A DNA stretch of 64,000 bases from Sinimarinibacterium flocculans (GTDB taxonomy: Bacteria; Pseudomonadota; Gammaproteobacteria; Nevskiales; Nevskiaceae). The notes under the pieces were generated by a model that saw nothing but the letters and a program-made list of their open reading frames with translations, ran no database searches and was not told where the DNA came from. Where the stretch lies: positions 530,829-594,828 of the forward strand of contig NZ_QICN01000002.1 in NCBI RefSeq assembly GCF_003201205.1, read 5' to 3'. Position 1 is the first letter of the stretch. Every line of letters begins with the position of its first letter. Positions 1-11,087 of this stretch are shown one piece after another. Made by a program: the position numbers and the translations under genes.

Positions 1-1671
1 CCGCGCCAACGCGGCGTGGGCAAGCGCGAAGCCGGGGTCCAGCTCGATCGCCTGGGTCAGCAGCGTCTCCATGCCCTCGAGCACATCGGCGGTGTTGTAC
101 TGACTCTCGAGCGCCAGCATCTGCACATAGAGGTCGTAGGCCTGTGCATTGCGCGTCGGCGCAGCCGCCAGCTGCGCCATGTCCTTGGGGCTCAGCGCAA
201 TGTTCACGGCCGCAGCGACGCGCTGTGCGATGTCGCCCTGGATCGAGAAGATGTCGGCACCGCCGCGCTCGAAGGTCTCGGCCCAGATCTGGCTGGCGTC
301 GCGCGCATCCACGAGTTGCGCGGTGATGCGCACGCGCCCGGCGTGACGCTGCACGGTGCCCTCGAGCGCATGCGTGACCCTGAGCTCGGCTGCGATCTCG
401 TTGATCGGCTTGTCGGTCTCGCGGTACTGCATCACCGAGGTCCGGGAAATCACCTTCAGCTGATCGACCGTTGCCAGCCGGGTCAGGACGCTGTCGTGGA
501 TTCCGTCGGCGAAGTAGCGGTCGTGCTCCGCGGGGCTCAGATCGACGAACGGCAGCACGGCGATTGCGGTCGGGCCAGCGACCGCGGGCGCCGGGGTCCG
601 GTCGCGCTCCCCCCACAGCACCAGCGTCGCCACCGCGGCGAGCAGCGCCGCGGCCACTCCCCACAGCAGGCTCGCGCGCGGACGCCGCCAGCTGCCGGGC
701 AGCGGTGCCGGCGCGGTGGTGGCCAGGACGGCCTGCGCCGGTGCGCAGTAGACCCGCAACGGTCTTTCGACGCCCTTGAGCTGCATCTCGCCGCGATCCT
801 CGATCTCGAGTTCGAGCTTGTTGTAGATCTGGTCGAAGACCATCCCCGACATCGCGATGCCGCCCTCCGGCGCCACCGCCTGCAGGCGGGATGCGAGGTT
901 GACGCTGTCGCCGAAGAGCCCCTTGCCGGGCCTGACGATGTCGCCCACGTGGATGCCGATGCGCAGGGTGATTTGCTCTTCGGGGCTGCCGCCCGGCGAC
1001 GAGCGGGCCAGTTGCTGCTGCAGCGCAATGGCGCACTCCACCGCACGCAGGCCGCTCGAGAATTCGATCAGGAATGCATCGCCGATGACTTCGACTTCCC
1101 TGCCGCCGTAACCGGACAGGCAGGCGCGCACGATCCGGCGCTGCCGCTGCAGCAGCTTGAGCCCGAGTGCTTCGTTGCGTTGCACCAGGGCGGTGTAACC
1201 GACCATGTCGGTGAACATGATGGCGGCCAGCCGCCGCGACCGCTGGTGGGTCTGCGGCGGCGGTGGCGCCGCCACCGTGGTCGGTTCGGTCTGCAACGGC
1301 ACGCCGGGCGCAGGTGTGGAGTCGCGCACCACCGGCACCCCGAGCCGATAGCCGTAGCCGTGAACGGTGCGGATGATGGTCTGGCCCTGGTCCCCGAAGG
1401 CTTCACGCAGCTTGGCGACGCAGCTGGTGAATGCCGAATCGCTGAGGATCCGTCCGGGCCAGATCGCCGCGATCAACTCGTCCTTGCGCACCAGACGCTC
1501 GGGGTTGCGCAGCAGGTGCAGCAACAGTTCGAGGGGTTTGCGCTCGAGCTTCACCGGCTGTCCGTCGACCTCCAGCGCCAGTGCGGCTTCGTCGAGCCGT
1601 GCGTTCGCAAACCGCCATACCCCCGGCGACGGTGGCCGCTGCTTCAGGCTTCCATCATCCCCCTCGCTCAC
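1..1671 (-). CDS. Winged-helix / class III adenylate cyclase / TolB-like / TPR regulator, 3' end cut by window
   Basis: 557 residues are visible and the C-terminus lies beyond the left edge. In order: an OmpR/CadC-type winged helix (about 15-112, ending in a TVHGYGYRL motif), a class III nucleotide cyclase domain (147-310) with both metal aspartates (FTDMVG, D155; GDAFL, D198) and the GDSVNLASRL signature, one membrane helix (about 334-354), a periplasmic TolB/FlgO-like domain starting IAVLPF, and the first TPR-like helices at the edge. The architecture suggests a ToxR/CadC-like membrane regulator that also makes cAMP or cGMP, but the signal sensed is unknown. The GTG start was chosen because GGAGA lies 9 bases upstream and no better start precedes it. 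It is transcribed divergently from the Asp-box gene. Confidence 0.85.
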   Translation of the reverse strand, partial: MSEGDDGSLKQRPPSPGVWRFANARLDEAALALEVDGQPVKLERKPLELLLHLLRNPERLVRKDELIAAIWPGRILSDSAFTSCVAKLREAFGDQGQTIIRTVHGYGYRLGVPVVRDSTPAPGVPLQTEPTTVAAPPPPQTHQRSRRLAAIMFTDMVGYTALVQRNEALGLKLLQRQRRIVRACLSGYGGREVEVIGDAFLIEFSSGLRAVECAIALQQQLARSSPGGSPEEQITLRIGIHVGDIVRPGKGLFGDSVNLASRLQAVAPEGGIAMSGMVFDQIYNKLELEIEDRGEMQLKGVERPLRVYCAPAQAVLATTAPAPLPGSWRRPRASLLWGVAAALLAAVATLVLWGERDRTPAPAVAGPTAIAVLPFVDLSPAEHDRYFADGIHDSVLTRLATVDQLKVISRTSVMQYRETDKPINEIAAELRVTHALEGTVQRHAGRVRITAQLVDARDASQIWAETFERGGADIFSIQGDIAQRVAAAVNIALSPKDMAQLAAAPTRNAQAYDLYVQMLALESQYNTADVLEGMETLLTQAIELDPGFALAHAALAR

Positions 1672-1846
1672 GACGACTGATCTCCACGGGCCTGCGCACG
1701 ACAAAAAAGGTCGACAACTCACAGACTTACATCGGCGGCAAATTCTAGGCGTTTTTCAGGGGTTTTCGCGAAGCATCCGCAAACGCCGCCGCCCAAGGTG
1801 GGGCCCGAACCCGGCCGCAGCCGGCACCCAGGCGGAGCCCGACACC

Positions 1847-3526
1847 ATGAACCCTTCGACGATGCCGTTGACGATTGATCCGACCGCACCCGCTTTCGCC
1901 TTGAGCGGGGCGCTTCCCGGCCTGGGGCACGGCGTGATGCTGGCCTCGGTCGCCTGTGCGATCGCCCTGTGCTGGTTCCTGTGGAGCCCCGGCACCCGCG
2001 CGAAACTGCCGCCGCGCCGCCCGTCGCGAGCCCTGCCCCTGCCGCCTGTGTCGGCCAGCCGTGGCAAGGCACTGCCGCCGCGGGCGATCCCGCAGCTGCT
2101 GGTCGTCGTGATCGTGCTTGCAGGAGCGGGCCTGAGCTGCGCCTGCGACGGTGTCGCGGTGTCGGTGCCTGCCGCGGAACACGCCAAGGCTCCCGGTCTG
2201 ATCTGGACCCGCGTCGTCTCCGGCCCGTCCGCCTTGCCCGAGGCCTGTCGCCAGCAGCGCGCCGAGAGCTTTCCGCAGATCGTCCAGCATCCGCTGGAGC
2301 CGCAACGGCTGTCGGTCGTCTACTTCCAGGACGGCAACCTGTCCGCGGTCGGCGCCGCCTCGACCGATGGCGGCCACAGCTGGTGGCGGGCCCCCATCAG
2401 CGATGCCAGCGCCTGCGCCGGCGGCCCGGATCGCCGCGATCGCCTGTTCAATCCGCTGATTGCGGCATCCGCCGATGGCTGGGTCTATTTCGGCGCCTCG
2501 CACGGCCGGGTCAGCGCCCATGCCAGCGTCGACGCCGCCGGGGCCTGGAACCGCGGCGTGGAACCGGGGACGCTGCCGCCCGAGGATGCGGCCGAGAACC
2601 TCAACCTGCTCGCGGATCCGCAGCAGCCCGGTCGGGTACAGGCACTGTGGACGCAGTTCGACTACCCGGCGCCCGAGCCGTTTCCGCTGTTCACGTCCAG
2701 CGCGCTGCGCACCTCCGCCTCGTCCGATCACGGCCGGACCTTCGGCCCGGACCGCTTGGCCGCGCGCGCGCCGCTCGGCAGCCTGATCATCAACGGCCGG
2801 CTGGCACGCGCCAGCGACGGTGCGATGCTCGCCTGCTACGACAGCGTGCCGGCGCTGATGCTGATCAACTCGTTCACGCTGCGTCGCACCGCGTTCTCGG
2901 TCTTCTGCACACGCTCGAACGACGGCGAGCAGTGGACGGCACCGGTCCCGGCAGGGCCGTCGGTCTTCCTGCCGCTGCCGGATCCGGAGGGCGTCGAGAC
3001 CGCCGGCGCCGAGTCCGGGGGCATCGCCTTCTCCGCGAAGTTCGATCTGGCCACGGGCCCCGAAGGGATGGCGGCGCTGGTGCACGCGGACCTGCAGGAC
3101 GGCGTCGGCCAGCTCAAGCTGGCACTGTCGGGCGACGGCGGCCGGAGCTGGGGGCCGTCCGCTGTCGTCATCGAGCGCGACGCGCCGCTGTTCATGCCCG
3201 CCGTGGCGATCGATGCGCAAGGCGGCATCGGCCTGTTCTGGTACGACTGGACCCGCGACCGCGCTGGCGACGAGCCGCTGTCGACCGATGCCTGGTTTGC
3301 CTGGTCCGCCGACCTCGGTGCCAGCTGGACCGTGCGTCATCTGGCGGGCCCATTCGACCTGCGTGCGGCCTACGACGCCACACTGGGCTATGACGGCGGC
3401 GCGCTCGGCGCCTACCAGGACCTGGTCGCGATGAGCGAAGGCTTCGGCGCGGTGTTCACCGTGGGTCCGCCGCTGGCCACCGATGGCGGCACCGACGTGC
3501 TGTTTGCGCGACTGCAGGCCGAATGA
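1847..3526 (+). CDS. Membrane-anchored Asp-box (BNR repeat) sialidase-fold protein
   Basis: 559 aa. Two hydrophobic segments lie near the N-terminus (about residues 28-46 and 83-100), so the large C-terminal part is probably held on the outer face of the inner membrane. Five Asp-box motifs (S-x-D-x-G-x-x-W/F: STDGGHSWW, SSDHGRTF, SNDGEQW, SGDGGRSW, SADLGASW) mark a beta-propeller of the sialidase/BNR superfamily. Such propellers include exo-sialidases but also many binding proteins, and no sialidase arginine triad was established here, so the substrate is unknown. The ATG is preceded by GGAG. Reading upstream is open, but the earlier frame overlaps the opposing cyclase gene. It ends 12 bp from the convergent TonB receptor. 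Confidence 0.72.
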   Translation: MNPSTMPLTIDPTAPAFALSGALPGLGHGVMLASVACAIALCWFLWSPGTRAKLPPRRPSRALPLPPVSASRGKALPPRAIPQLLVVVIVLAGAGLSCACDGVAVSVPAAEHAKAPGLIWTRVVSGPSALPEACRQQRAESFPQIVQHPLEPQRLSVVYFQDGNLSAVGAASTDGGHSWWRAPISDASACAGGPDRRDRLFNPLIAASADGWVYFGASHGRVSAHASVDAAGAWNRGVEPGTLPPEDAAENLNLLADPQQPGRVQALWTQFDYPAPEPFPLFTSSALRTSASSDHGRTFGPDRLAARAPLGSLIINGRLARASDGAMLACYDSVPALMLINSFTLRRTAFSVFCTRSNDGEQWTAPVPAGPSVFLPLPDPEGVETAGAESGGIAFSAKFDLATGPEGMAALVHADLQDGVGQLKLALSGDGGRSWGPSAVVIERDAPLFMPAVAIDAQGGIGLFWYDWTRDRAGDEPLSTDAWFAWSADLGASWTVRHLAGPFDLRAAYDATLGYDGGALGAYQDLVAMSEGFGAVFTVGPPLATDGGTDVLFARLQAE

Positions 3527-3538
3527 AGTCCCGCGGCT

Positions 3539-6532
3539 TCAGAACACCTGGCGCACGCGGGCGTACCACTGCATGCCCGGGAGCTCGTAGGTCGACGCGT
3601 CGAAGGCGTTGTAGAAATTGGTATAGGACGCCGGCGGATCGCGGTCGAACAGATTGCGCACGCCCAGGGCCAGGCTGGTGCCGCTGCGTTCCAGCTCGTG
3701 GCCGATCTGGACGTCGTGGTAGACGACCGAAGGCAGGCGGTTGCGCGACGCCTGCGGATTCCCGGGCTGCCCCTGCGAGCACAGGCCGAGCGCGGTGTAC
3801 GAAGGCTCCAGGCCATCGTCGCAGTCTTCGCTCATCGCGCCGATGTAGCGCGTTCCCCAGACGCCGGTCCACGCGGCCTGACGCCAGACCAGCTCGGCAT
3901 TGACCCGCCAGCGCGGAAACGCCTGGGTCGCCGTGGCCGTGCCCTGCCGCTCGGTGCGGCGCAGGTCACCGTCTCCGGCAACGGTGATCTGTTGATCCCG
4001 CCAGAGATAGGACGCGCTGACGCGTGCGCTCAGATCGGCGGCAGGCCCCGCCCGGAAGCCGCCGTAGCGCCAGGCGAAGTCGAAGCCCTGGACACGTCGC
4101 GAGCCGATGTTGAGCGGCTGGAAGCGCAGTTCCGAGATCGCACCGCTTTCGGCGTCGCGCGAAACCAGCGTGCAGGTCCTGCTTGCGCTGCGCTCCAGAT
4201 GGCAGGCGTCGAGGATCCGCTGCGGATCGAGCAAGGTGATCGCGTTCTCGATCTCGATCCGGTAGCCGTCGAGCTCGAACTCCATGGCCGGCCAGCGCGC
4301 CGGACTGAAGACCATGCCGGCCGACAGGCTGCGCGAGCGCTCCGGCTCCAGCTCCGGATTGCCGCCGTCGCGTACCGGCACCGTCGCACCCTGCTCATAG
4401 TTCGGCGGAACACCGGCAGCCCGGCAGCTGTCCTGCACCTCCGCGCTCTGCGGTTGCCCCCCTCGCAGACCGGCGTAGTCGGAACAAGGGTCGACGAGGT
4501 CGGAGCGATTGAACTGCGCCGACGACAGGAACAGATCGGAGATCGACGGCGCGCGAAACGCGGTCGAGTGCGAGATCCGCATCAGCACGTCGTCGACCGG
4601 CTGCCACCGCAGCCCGAGCCGGAAGGTCGTCGCCTCCAGTCCGCCGGCATAGCGCGAATGTCTCAGCGCCGCACCGAGGTCGAGACGGCTCATGAACCGG
4701 CGATCGAGCGCCAGCGGCGTCTCGGTCTCGACATAGGACTCGAAAGCCTCGACGCCCCCCGCGGTCGGCGCAAAGCAGCTCGCGCTCACACAGCGCACGA
4801 TCAGCTCATCCGGCTGGTCGCGGTAGGACTCGCGGCGATACTCCAGCCCCGCAGCCAGCTTCACCGGGTATCGCAGCAGGCCCGGCAGTTCGCCGCTCAC
4901 GCCGGCGTGCACCCCGGTCAGGTCCTGCCGCTTGCGATAGCTGCTCTGGTAGCTGACGTAGTCGAGCATCTGCGGGCTGATCGCGCCGGGCGCGCCGAGA
5001 ATGTTGAGCGGGACGCAGCCCGGAGCCGCGTCGCAGCCGGCACGCGGCCCGAGCGCCAGCGCGAGATGCTCCAGGTTGAGCGCGCGCTGGGTCGGTGCGT
5101 TGCGGCTCTGCGCGTACAACGAATCGATCGACCACAGCAGGGCCGACGAGAACAGCGGCAGAACGCCATCGACGCCGATGACGGCACGGTAACTGTCATT
5201 GGTCGCGTCGACGATGTTGGGCATGGCCTCGGAAATCGCCTTGAGCACGATGCCGCTGCCGACGCCGCTGGCATCGCCGCGACCCAGGTCCTGTCCGAAG
5301 GGGTTGAAGGGCTGGTCGGCCGCCAGGAATATCCGGTCGAAGCGTTCGGGAGCAAAGTCGCCGAACTGGGTCAGCAGCAGTCCGTTCTGCTCGATGCGCC
5401 GGTGCGCGTACAGCAGCTCGGTACGCAGCCGGGTGTCGCCGAAACGCCGTGACAGCGCGCCGAAGACCGTCGCCTGTTCGTCCGGATAGCGCAGGTGCAG
5501 CAGCGGGTTCGGATCGTAGAGATCGTTGACCGCCGGATCGGCGGAGCGGTCGTCATACGGTTCGTAGCGGTCGGCGACGCTCGCAGTCGATTCTCCCGGC
5601 TCGCCGGTGATGGTCTGCCCGGGCCGCAGAATCATCTGGCAGAACGCCTGCCCCGAGGACTCGTCGACCGGACACAGCGCCGGCCCGAGCAGATTCGCAT
5701 TCTCCTGCGTCGGCACGAACAGCAGGGTCCCTCGCGGCGTCTGCGGAAAGCCGCGGGTCTGCGCGGCTCCGAAACGGTAGAACTGCGTCAGTTCGCGTTC
5801 GCCGTTGGTAATGCCCCCCTGCCGGCGCAGGCCGATGTCGAGGAGCAGCGAGGTGACGCGGCCGACCTGGCCCCAGGTGAGCCCCAGGTCCTGCTGCGTT
5901 CCTCCGTCGGCATAGGCGCCGGTCTGCGCGCGCGCCTCCCAGCCGGCATGCGCCTGACGCAGGATGATATTCACGACCCCGGCAACCGCGTCCGAGCCAT
6001 AGACGGCGGACGCTCCGTCCTTGAACACCTCGATGCGCTCGACCAGATGCAGCGGAATCGTGTTCAGGTCGACCGAGGACGTCGAGCGAAAGTACATGCC
6101 GCCGACCCAGCGGCGCCCGTTGACCAGGACCAGAACCCTCTGCGACCCGAGGTTGCGCAGATCGACCTCCGCTCCCGCAACCTCGCTGTTCGACACCGAG
6201 GCGTTCGCCGCCGACCCCGCGACGGTCAGGCGCTGCAGCAGGTCGGCCAGGGAGCTCGCGCCGGTGCGATCGATGCCGGCGCGATCCAGGACGAGCAGGG
6301 GCTGCGCCGTCTGCGTATCGATGCCGCGCAGGCGGGTCCCCGTCACTTCGATCGTGTCCAGTTCGGTCGGGGCCGCAACGCCGGCAACGGCCGCCTCGGC
6401 CGACAGGGGCTCCACCGGAATCACGTCATACCCGTGACCGTGCGGAGAAGCGACGCATAGCCCTGCGCCGATGGCCACGGCCAGCGCCGTCAACGCCCGG
6501 CGACGTTTGCGCTTCGATCCCCCGCTGCCCAT
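3539..6532 (-). CDS. TonB-dependent outer-membrane receptor
   Basis: 997 aa, a usual length for the family. The protein has a basic N-terminus with a hydrophobic signal segment (about residues 8-30), a TonB-box-like stretch (DTIEVTGTRL, near residue 58), a plug domain (about 75-200, with LVLVNGRRWVGG and AVYGSDAVAGVVNI), a long 22-strand-barrel region, and a C-terminal aromatic residue (ends RQVF). These are the hallmarks of large, energy-coupled outer-membrane importers. The ligand cannot be inferred. It is convergent with the Asp-box protein and divergent from the acetolactate-synthase-like gene. Confidence 0.93.
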   Translation of the reverse strand: MGSGGSKRKRRRALTALAVAIGAGLCVASPHGHGYDVIPVEPLSAEAAVAGVAAPTELDTIEVTGTRLRGIDTQTAQPLLVLDRAGIDRTGASSLADLLQRLTVAGSAANASVSNSEVAGAEVDLRNLGSQRVLVLVNGRRWVGGMYFRSTSSVDLNTIPLHLVERIEVFKDGASAVYGSDAVAGVVNIILRQAHAGWEARAQTGAYADGGTQQDLGLTWGQVGRVTSLLLDIGLRRQGGITNGERELTQFYRFGAAQTRGFPQTPRGTLLFVPTQENANLLGPALCPVDESSGQAFCQMILRPGQTITGEPGESTASVADRYEPYDDRSADPAVNDLYDPNPLLHLRYPDEQATVFGALSRRFGDTRLRTELLYAHRRIEQNGLLLTQFGDFAPERFDRIFLAADQPFNPFGQDLGRGDASGVGSGIVLKAISEAMPNIVDATNDSYRAVIGVDGVLPLFSSALLWSIDSLYAQSRNAPTQRALNLEHLALALGPRAGCDAAPGCVPLNILGAPGAISPQMLDYVSYQSSYRKRQDLTGVHAGVSGELPGLLRYPVKLAAGLEYRRESYRDQPDELIVRCVSASCFAPTAGGVEAFESYVETETPLALDRRFMSRLDLGAALRHSRYAGGLEATTFRLGLRWQPVDDVLMRISHSTAFRAPSISDLFLSSAQFNRSDLVDPCSDYAGLRGGQPQSAEVQDSCRAAGVPPNYEQGATVPVRDGGNPELEPERSRSLSAGMVFSPARWPAMEFELDGYRIEIENAITLLDPQRILDACHLERSASRTCTLVSRDAESGAISELRFQPLNIGSRRVQGFDFAWRYGGFRAGPAADLSARVSASYLWRDQQITVAGDGDLRRTERQGTATATQAFPRWRVNAELVWRQAAWTGVWGTRYIGAMSEDCDDGLEPSYTALGLCSQGQPGNPQASRNRLPSVVYHDVQIGHELERSGTSLALGVRNLFDRDPPASYTNFYNAFDASTYELPGMQWYARVRQVF

Positions 6533-6747
6533 TGCCTGCCCCTCCCACAGTGCTCATGCAGTATTGATGATCCGGTTTGCCGCAGTCGACTTCGCAGGCG
6601 GGGCGCGGAAGCCGCCCGCGTGAACCAGTCGACAGTGCCGACGTGGCTGTGCGACGACGCGCGCGTCCGTGCGCCCCTTGCTTGCGCCATCGGATCGACA
6701 CGTCCATCCTGCGGCGGTTGCCTGACCGAGCCTCGCAGAGGATTCCG

Positions 6748-8391
6748 ATGAAAGCATCCGACCTGTTCGTCCGCTGTCTCGAAGCCGAAGGCGTGAAGTT
6801 CATCTTCGGCATTCCCGGAGAAGAGAATCTCGACCTGCTGGAATCGCTGCGCGAATCGCAGATCCAGCTCATCCTTACGCGGCACGAGCAGGCCGCCGGC
6901 TTCATGGCGACCACCGTCGGCCGCCTCACGGGCAAGGCCGGCGTCTGCCTGGCGACGCTGGGTCCGGGTGCGACCAACTTCGTTACCGCCGCCGCCTATG
7001 CGCAGCTCGGCGCGATGCCGATGGTGATGATCACCGGGCAGAAGCCGATCCGCGTCAGCAAGCAGGCGCACTTCCAGATCGTCAACGTGGTCGCGATGAT
7101 GCGGCCGCTGACCAAGGGCACCTGGCAGATCGTCTCGCCGGACAACATCCCGGCGCGCATCCGCGAATCCTTCCGGCGTGCCGAGGAGGAACGGCCGGGC
7201 GCGACGCACCTGGAGCTGCCGGAGGACATCGCCGCCGAGCTGACGGGCACGCGCCCGATCAAGGGCAGCTACGTGCGCCGACCGGTTGCCGAGGACAAGG
7301 CGATCGCCGCCGCTGCCGCCGCCATCGCCAAGGCGCGACGGCCGCTGCTGATGATCGGCGCCGCCGCCAACCGCAAGACGACGGCGAAGATGCTCTGCGA
7401 GTTCCTCACCGAGCACGGCATTCCGTTCTTCACGACGCAGATGGGCAAGGGCGTCGTCGACGAGGGCCACCCGCTGTACCTCGGCTGCGCGGCACTGTCC
7501 GACCACGATTTCCTGCACCGCGCGATCGACCACGCCGACCTGATCGTCAACATCGGCCACGACGTCGTCGAGAAGCCGCCCTTCTTCATGCGCAATGCGC
7601 AGAAGCAGGTCATCCACATCAACTTCAACACTGCCGAAGTCGATCCGGTCTACTTCCCGCAGACCGAGGTCATCGGCGACATCGCCAACAGCCTGTGGCG
7701 CCTGAAGTCCGCGATCCCGAAGGATCACAAGCCCTGGGACCTGGGCTTCTTCATGAACGTGAAGGAGCATCTCGACGCGCACATCCTGCAGGACGTGAAC
7801 GACCCGCGCTGGCCGATCTATCCGCAGCGCATGGTCGGCGACGTGCGCAAGGCGATGCCGGACGACGGCGTCATCTGCCTGGACAACGGCGTCTACAAGA
7901 TCTGGTTCGCCCGCAACTACCGCGCACGCAAGCCCAACACGGTGCTGCTCGACAATGCGCTGGCGACGATGGGCGCCGGCCTGCCGTCGGCCATCGCGGC
8001 CAAGCTGTGCTTCCCGCAGCGCAAGGTCATGGCCGTCTGCGGCGACGGCGGCTTCATGATGAACTCGCAGGAGCTGGAGACCGCGGTGCGTCTGAAGCTC
8101 GATCTGGTGGTGCTGATTCTCAACGACAACGCCTACGGCATGATCAAGTGGAAGCAGGCACACATGGGCTTCGACAACTTCGGACTCGATTACGGCAACC
8201 CGGATTTCGTCAAGTACGCCGAGTCGTACGGTGCGAAGGGTCACCGCCCGGAGAGCAGCGAGGCGTTCCTGCCGCTGCTGGAGCGTTGCCTCGACGAGCC
8301 CGGCGTGCACGTGATCGACCTGGCCATCGACTACAGCGACAACGACCGCGTGCTCAACCACGAGATCCGCGAGCAGAGCGCGCAGGTGTGA
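6748..8391 (+). CDS. Acetolactate-synthase-like ThDP-dependent enzyme (large subunit type)
   Basis: 547 aa. It has the three domains of the pyruvate-decarboxylase/acetolactate-synthase fold: the N-terminal Pyr domain with catalytic glutamate E47 (TRHEQ), a central dehydrogenase-like domain, and a C-terminal ThDP domain with GDGGF (432) and NDNAYG about 30 residues later. Family members condense two pyruvates or act on other 2-oxo acids. No small regulatory subunit (ilvN/ilvH) is adjacent, and the next gene is an aldehyde dehydrogenase. That argues against the branched-chain biosynthetic enzyme and for a catabolic or different carboligase role. The ATG follows a purine-rich stretch (GCAGAGGATTCCG). 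There is a 96-bp gap to the dehydrogenase, so probably one transcript. Confidence 0.85.
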   Translation: MKASDLFVRCLEAEGVKFIFGIPGEENLDLLESLRESQIQLILTRHEQAAGFMATTVGRLTGKAGVCLATLGPGATNFVTAAAYAQLGAMPMVMITGQKPIRVSKQAHFQIVNVVAMMRPLTKGTWQIVSPDNIPARIRESFRRAEEERPGATHLELPEDIAAELTGTRPIKGSYVRRPVAEDKAIAAAAAAIAKARRPLLMIGAAANRKTTAKMLCEFLTEHGIPFFTTQMGKGVVDEGHPLYLGCAALSDHDFLHRAIDHADLIVNIGHDVVEKPPFFMRNAQKQVIHINFNTAEVDPVYFPQTEVIGDIANSLWRLKSAIPKDHKPWDLGFFMNVKEHLDAHILQDVNDPRWPIYPQRMVGDVRKAMPDDGVICLDNGVYKIWFARNYRARKPNTVLLDNALATMGAGLPSAIAAKLCFPQRKVMAVCGDGGFMMNSQELETAVRLKLDLVVLILNDNAYGMIKWKQAHMGFDNFGLDYGNPDFVKYAESYGAKGHRPESSEAFLPLLERCLDEPGVHVIDLAIDYSDNDRVLNHEIREQSAQV

Positions 8392-8487
8392 GCGCTGTGG
8401 ATGTCGTTCGCGCCGAGTGCCGCGCGATGCGGGGCTACTCGACATGAACGGATCGTACGACGCACTGGATCGATGAAGGAGATTCCG

Positions 8488-9918
<1,431 letters not shown>

Positions 9919-10135
9919 GGCGGCGGCACGGCGGCGGCGACGCCCTGCCGACCGCCTGTCGGCTCGCCAGGAACGGTGCATGGACGGCCGATCCGTCTGC
10001 GCTATGCTGTGGTCGTACGGTTAATTGCGGTTAAGCGAACAGTCCGGCGCTGCACGGTTGCAGGCCTGCGACGAGTAGCCCGCTCATCCAGGCCCCGGCC
10101 GCTGTGGCAGCACGGCGACCAGAGAGGAGACTGCG

Positions 10136-10705
10136 ATGAAAATGACCCGTTACTTCTTCCTGAGCGACGATCTCGACGATCTCGAACACCTCGAGGAAGA
10201 GCTGGAAAGCGCCGGCGTCGTCACGCCGCAGATTCACCTGCTGACCAACGACGACCGCTCCGCGGACGAGCATCATCACCTGCACCAGGTGACATCCTTC
10301 ATGAAGAAGGACGTGATCCATTCCGGCCTGATCGGCCTCGCGCTCGGGGCCTGCGCGGCGATCCTGGTGCTGGGCGTGGCGTGGAGCGCCGGCTGGACCG
10401 AGACCGCAGCCGGCTGGGTGCCGTTCATCTTCCTGGCGGTCGTCCTGCTCGGCTTCTGCACCTGGGAAGGCGGCTTCATCGGACTGCAGACGCCGAACGT
10501 GCATTTCAAGCACTTCAGCAAGGCGCTCGAGGAAGGCAAGCACGTGTTCTTCGTCGATCTCGAACCCGAGCAGGCGAAGATCCTCGAGAGCGTGGTCAGG
10601 AAGCACCCGCGCCTGGCGGCAGCCGGAACCGCAGCAGGAGCGCCGAGCTGGATCGTCTTCGGGCAGCACCGCCTCACCCGGTTCTTCACCCGGACATTCC
10701 CGTAG
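10136..10705 (+). CDS. Two-helix inner-membrane protein of unknown function
   Basis: 189 aa. The N-terminal soluble part (1-60) is acidic and histidine-rich (DEHHHLHQ), followed by two membrane helices (about 62-84 and 92-112) and a C-terminal soluble part that ends near a basic tail. The overall shape (small alpha/beta domain, glycine-rich helices, short cytoplasmic tail) resembles stress-related membrane proteins of Gammaproteobacteria, but I do not recognise the family with confidence. A GAGAGGAGACTGCG ribosome site precedes the ATG. A strong terminator follows, so it is the last gene, or the only gene, of its transcript. Confidence 0.7.
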   Translation: MKMTRYFFLSDDLDDLEHLEEELESAGVVTPQIHLLTNDDRSADEHHHLHQVTSFMKKDVIHSGLIGLALGACAAILVLGVAWSAGWTETAAGWVPFIFLAVVLLGFCTWEGGFIGLQTPNVHFKHFSKALEEGKHVFFVDLEPEQAKILESVVRKHPRLAAAGTAAGAPSWIVFGQHRLTRFFTRTFP

Positions 10706-10717
10706 TCGCAGCCGGCG

Positions 10718-10749
10718 AACCCGCGCGTCCTTGCGGCGCGCGGGTTTTT
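10718..10749. terminator. Intrinsic terminator between the membrane protein and the cox operon
   Basis: A perfect 10-bp stem (10718-10727 paired with 10737-10746, core CCCGCGCG/CGCGCGGG) is followed on the + strand by a T run at 10745-10749. It serves the + strand gene ending at 10705. The two A residues at its left end give it limited capacity on the minus strand, where the cox operon ends at 10758. Confidence 0.85.
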
Positions 10750-10757
10750 CGTGCGCG

Positions 10758-11078
10758 TCAGTTCAGCAGGAAGCGCAGTCGCGCGATCAGGGTGTAGTTC
10801 GACTCGATCGCCATCAGGCCCATGAACACGATGAGCACGCCGGGCGGGATCAGGATCGCGCAGGCGATCGCCATGCGCTCCCACATCATGTGCATGAACA
10901 CGGCGATGATCAGGCCGGCCTTGAGCAGCATGAACAGGCAGATCAGCGACCAGCGCAGCAGTCCTTCGAAGCCGACGTAGTCGACCATGTACGACAGCAC
11001 GCTGAGGACGAACAGCAGGCCCCAGATCCACAGGTAGGTGCTCAGCGGATGCTGCTGCTGCGCTTGGTCGTGTGCCAT
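10758..11078 (-). CDS. Cytochrome c oxidase subunit IV (caa3/quinol-oxidase type, CyoD-like)
   Basis: 106 aa with three predicted membrane helices (about 14-34, 43-66, 76-98), the size and topology of the prokaryotic COX4/CyoD family. This subunit stabilises the CuB site during assembly rather than carrying a redox centre. It is the last gene of the oxidase operon, 9 bp after subunit III. The histidine/methionine pair in AVFMHMMWER is typical of the family. Confidence 0.9.
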   Translation of the reverse strand: MAHDQAQQQHPLSTYLWIWGLLFVLSVLSYMVDYVGFEGLLRWSLICLFMLLKAGLIIAVFMHMMWERMAIACAILIPPGVLIVFMGLMAIESNYTLIARLRFLLN

Positions 11079-11087
11079 GGCTGCCTC

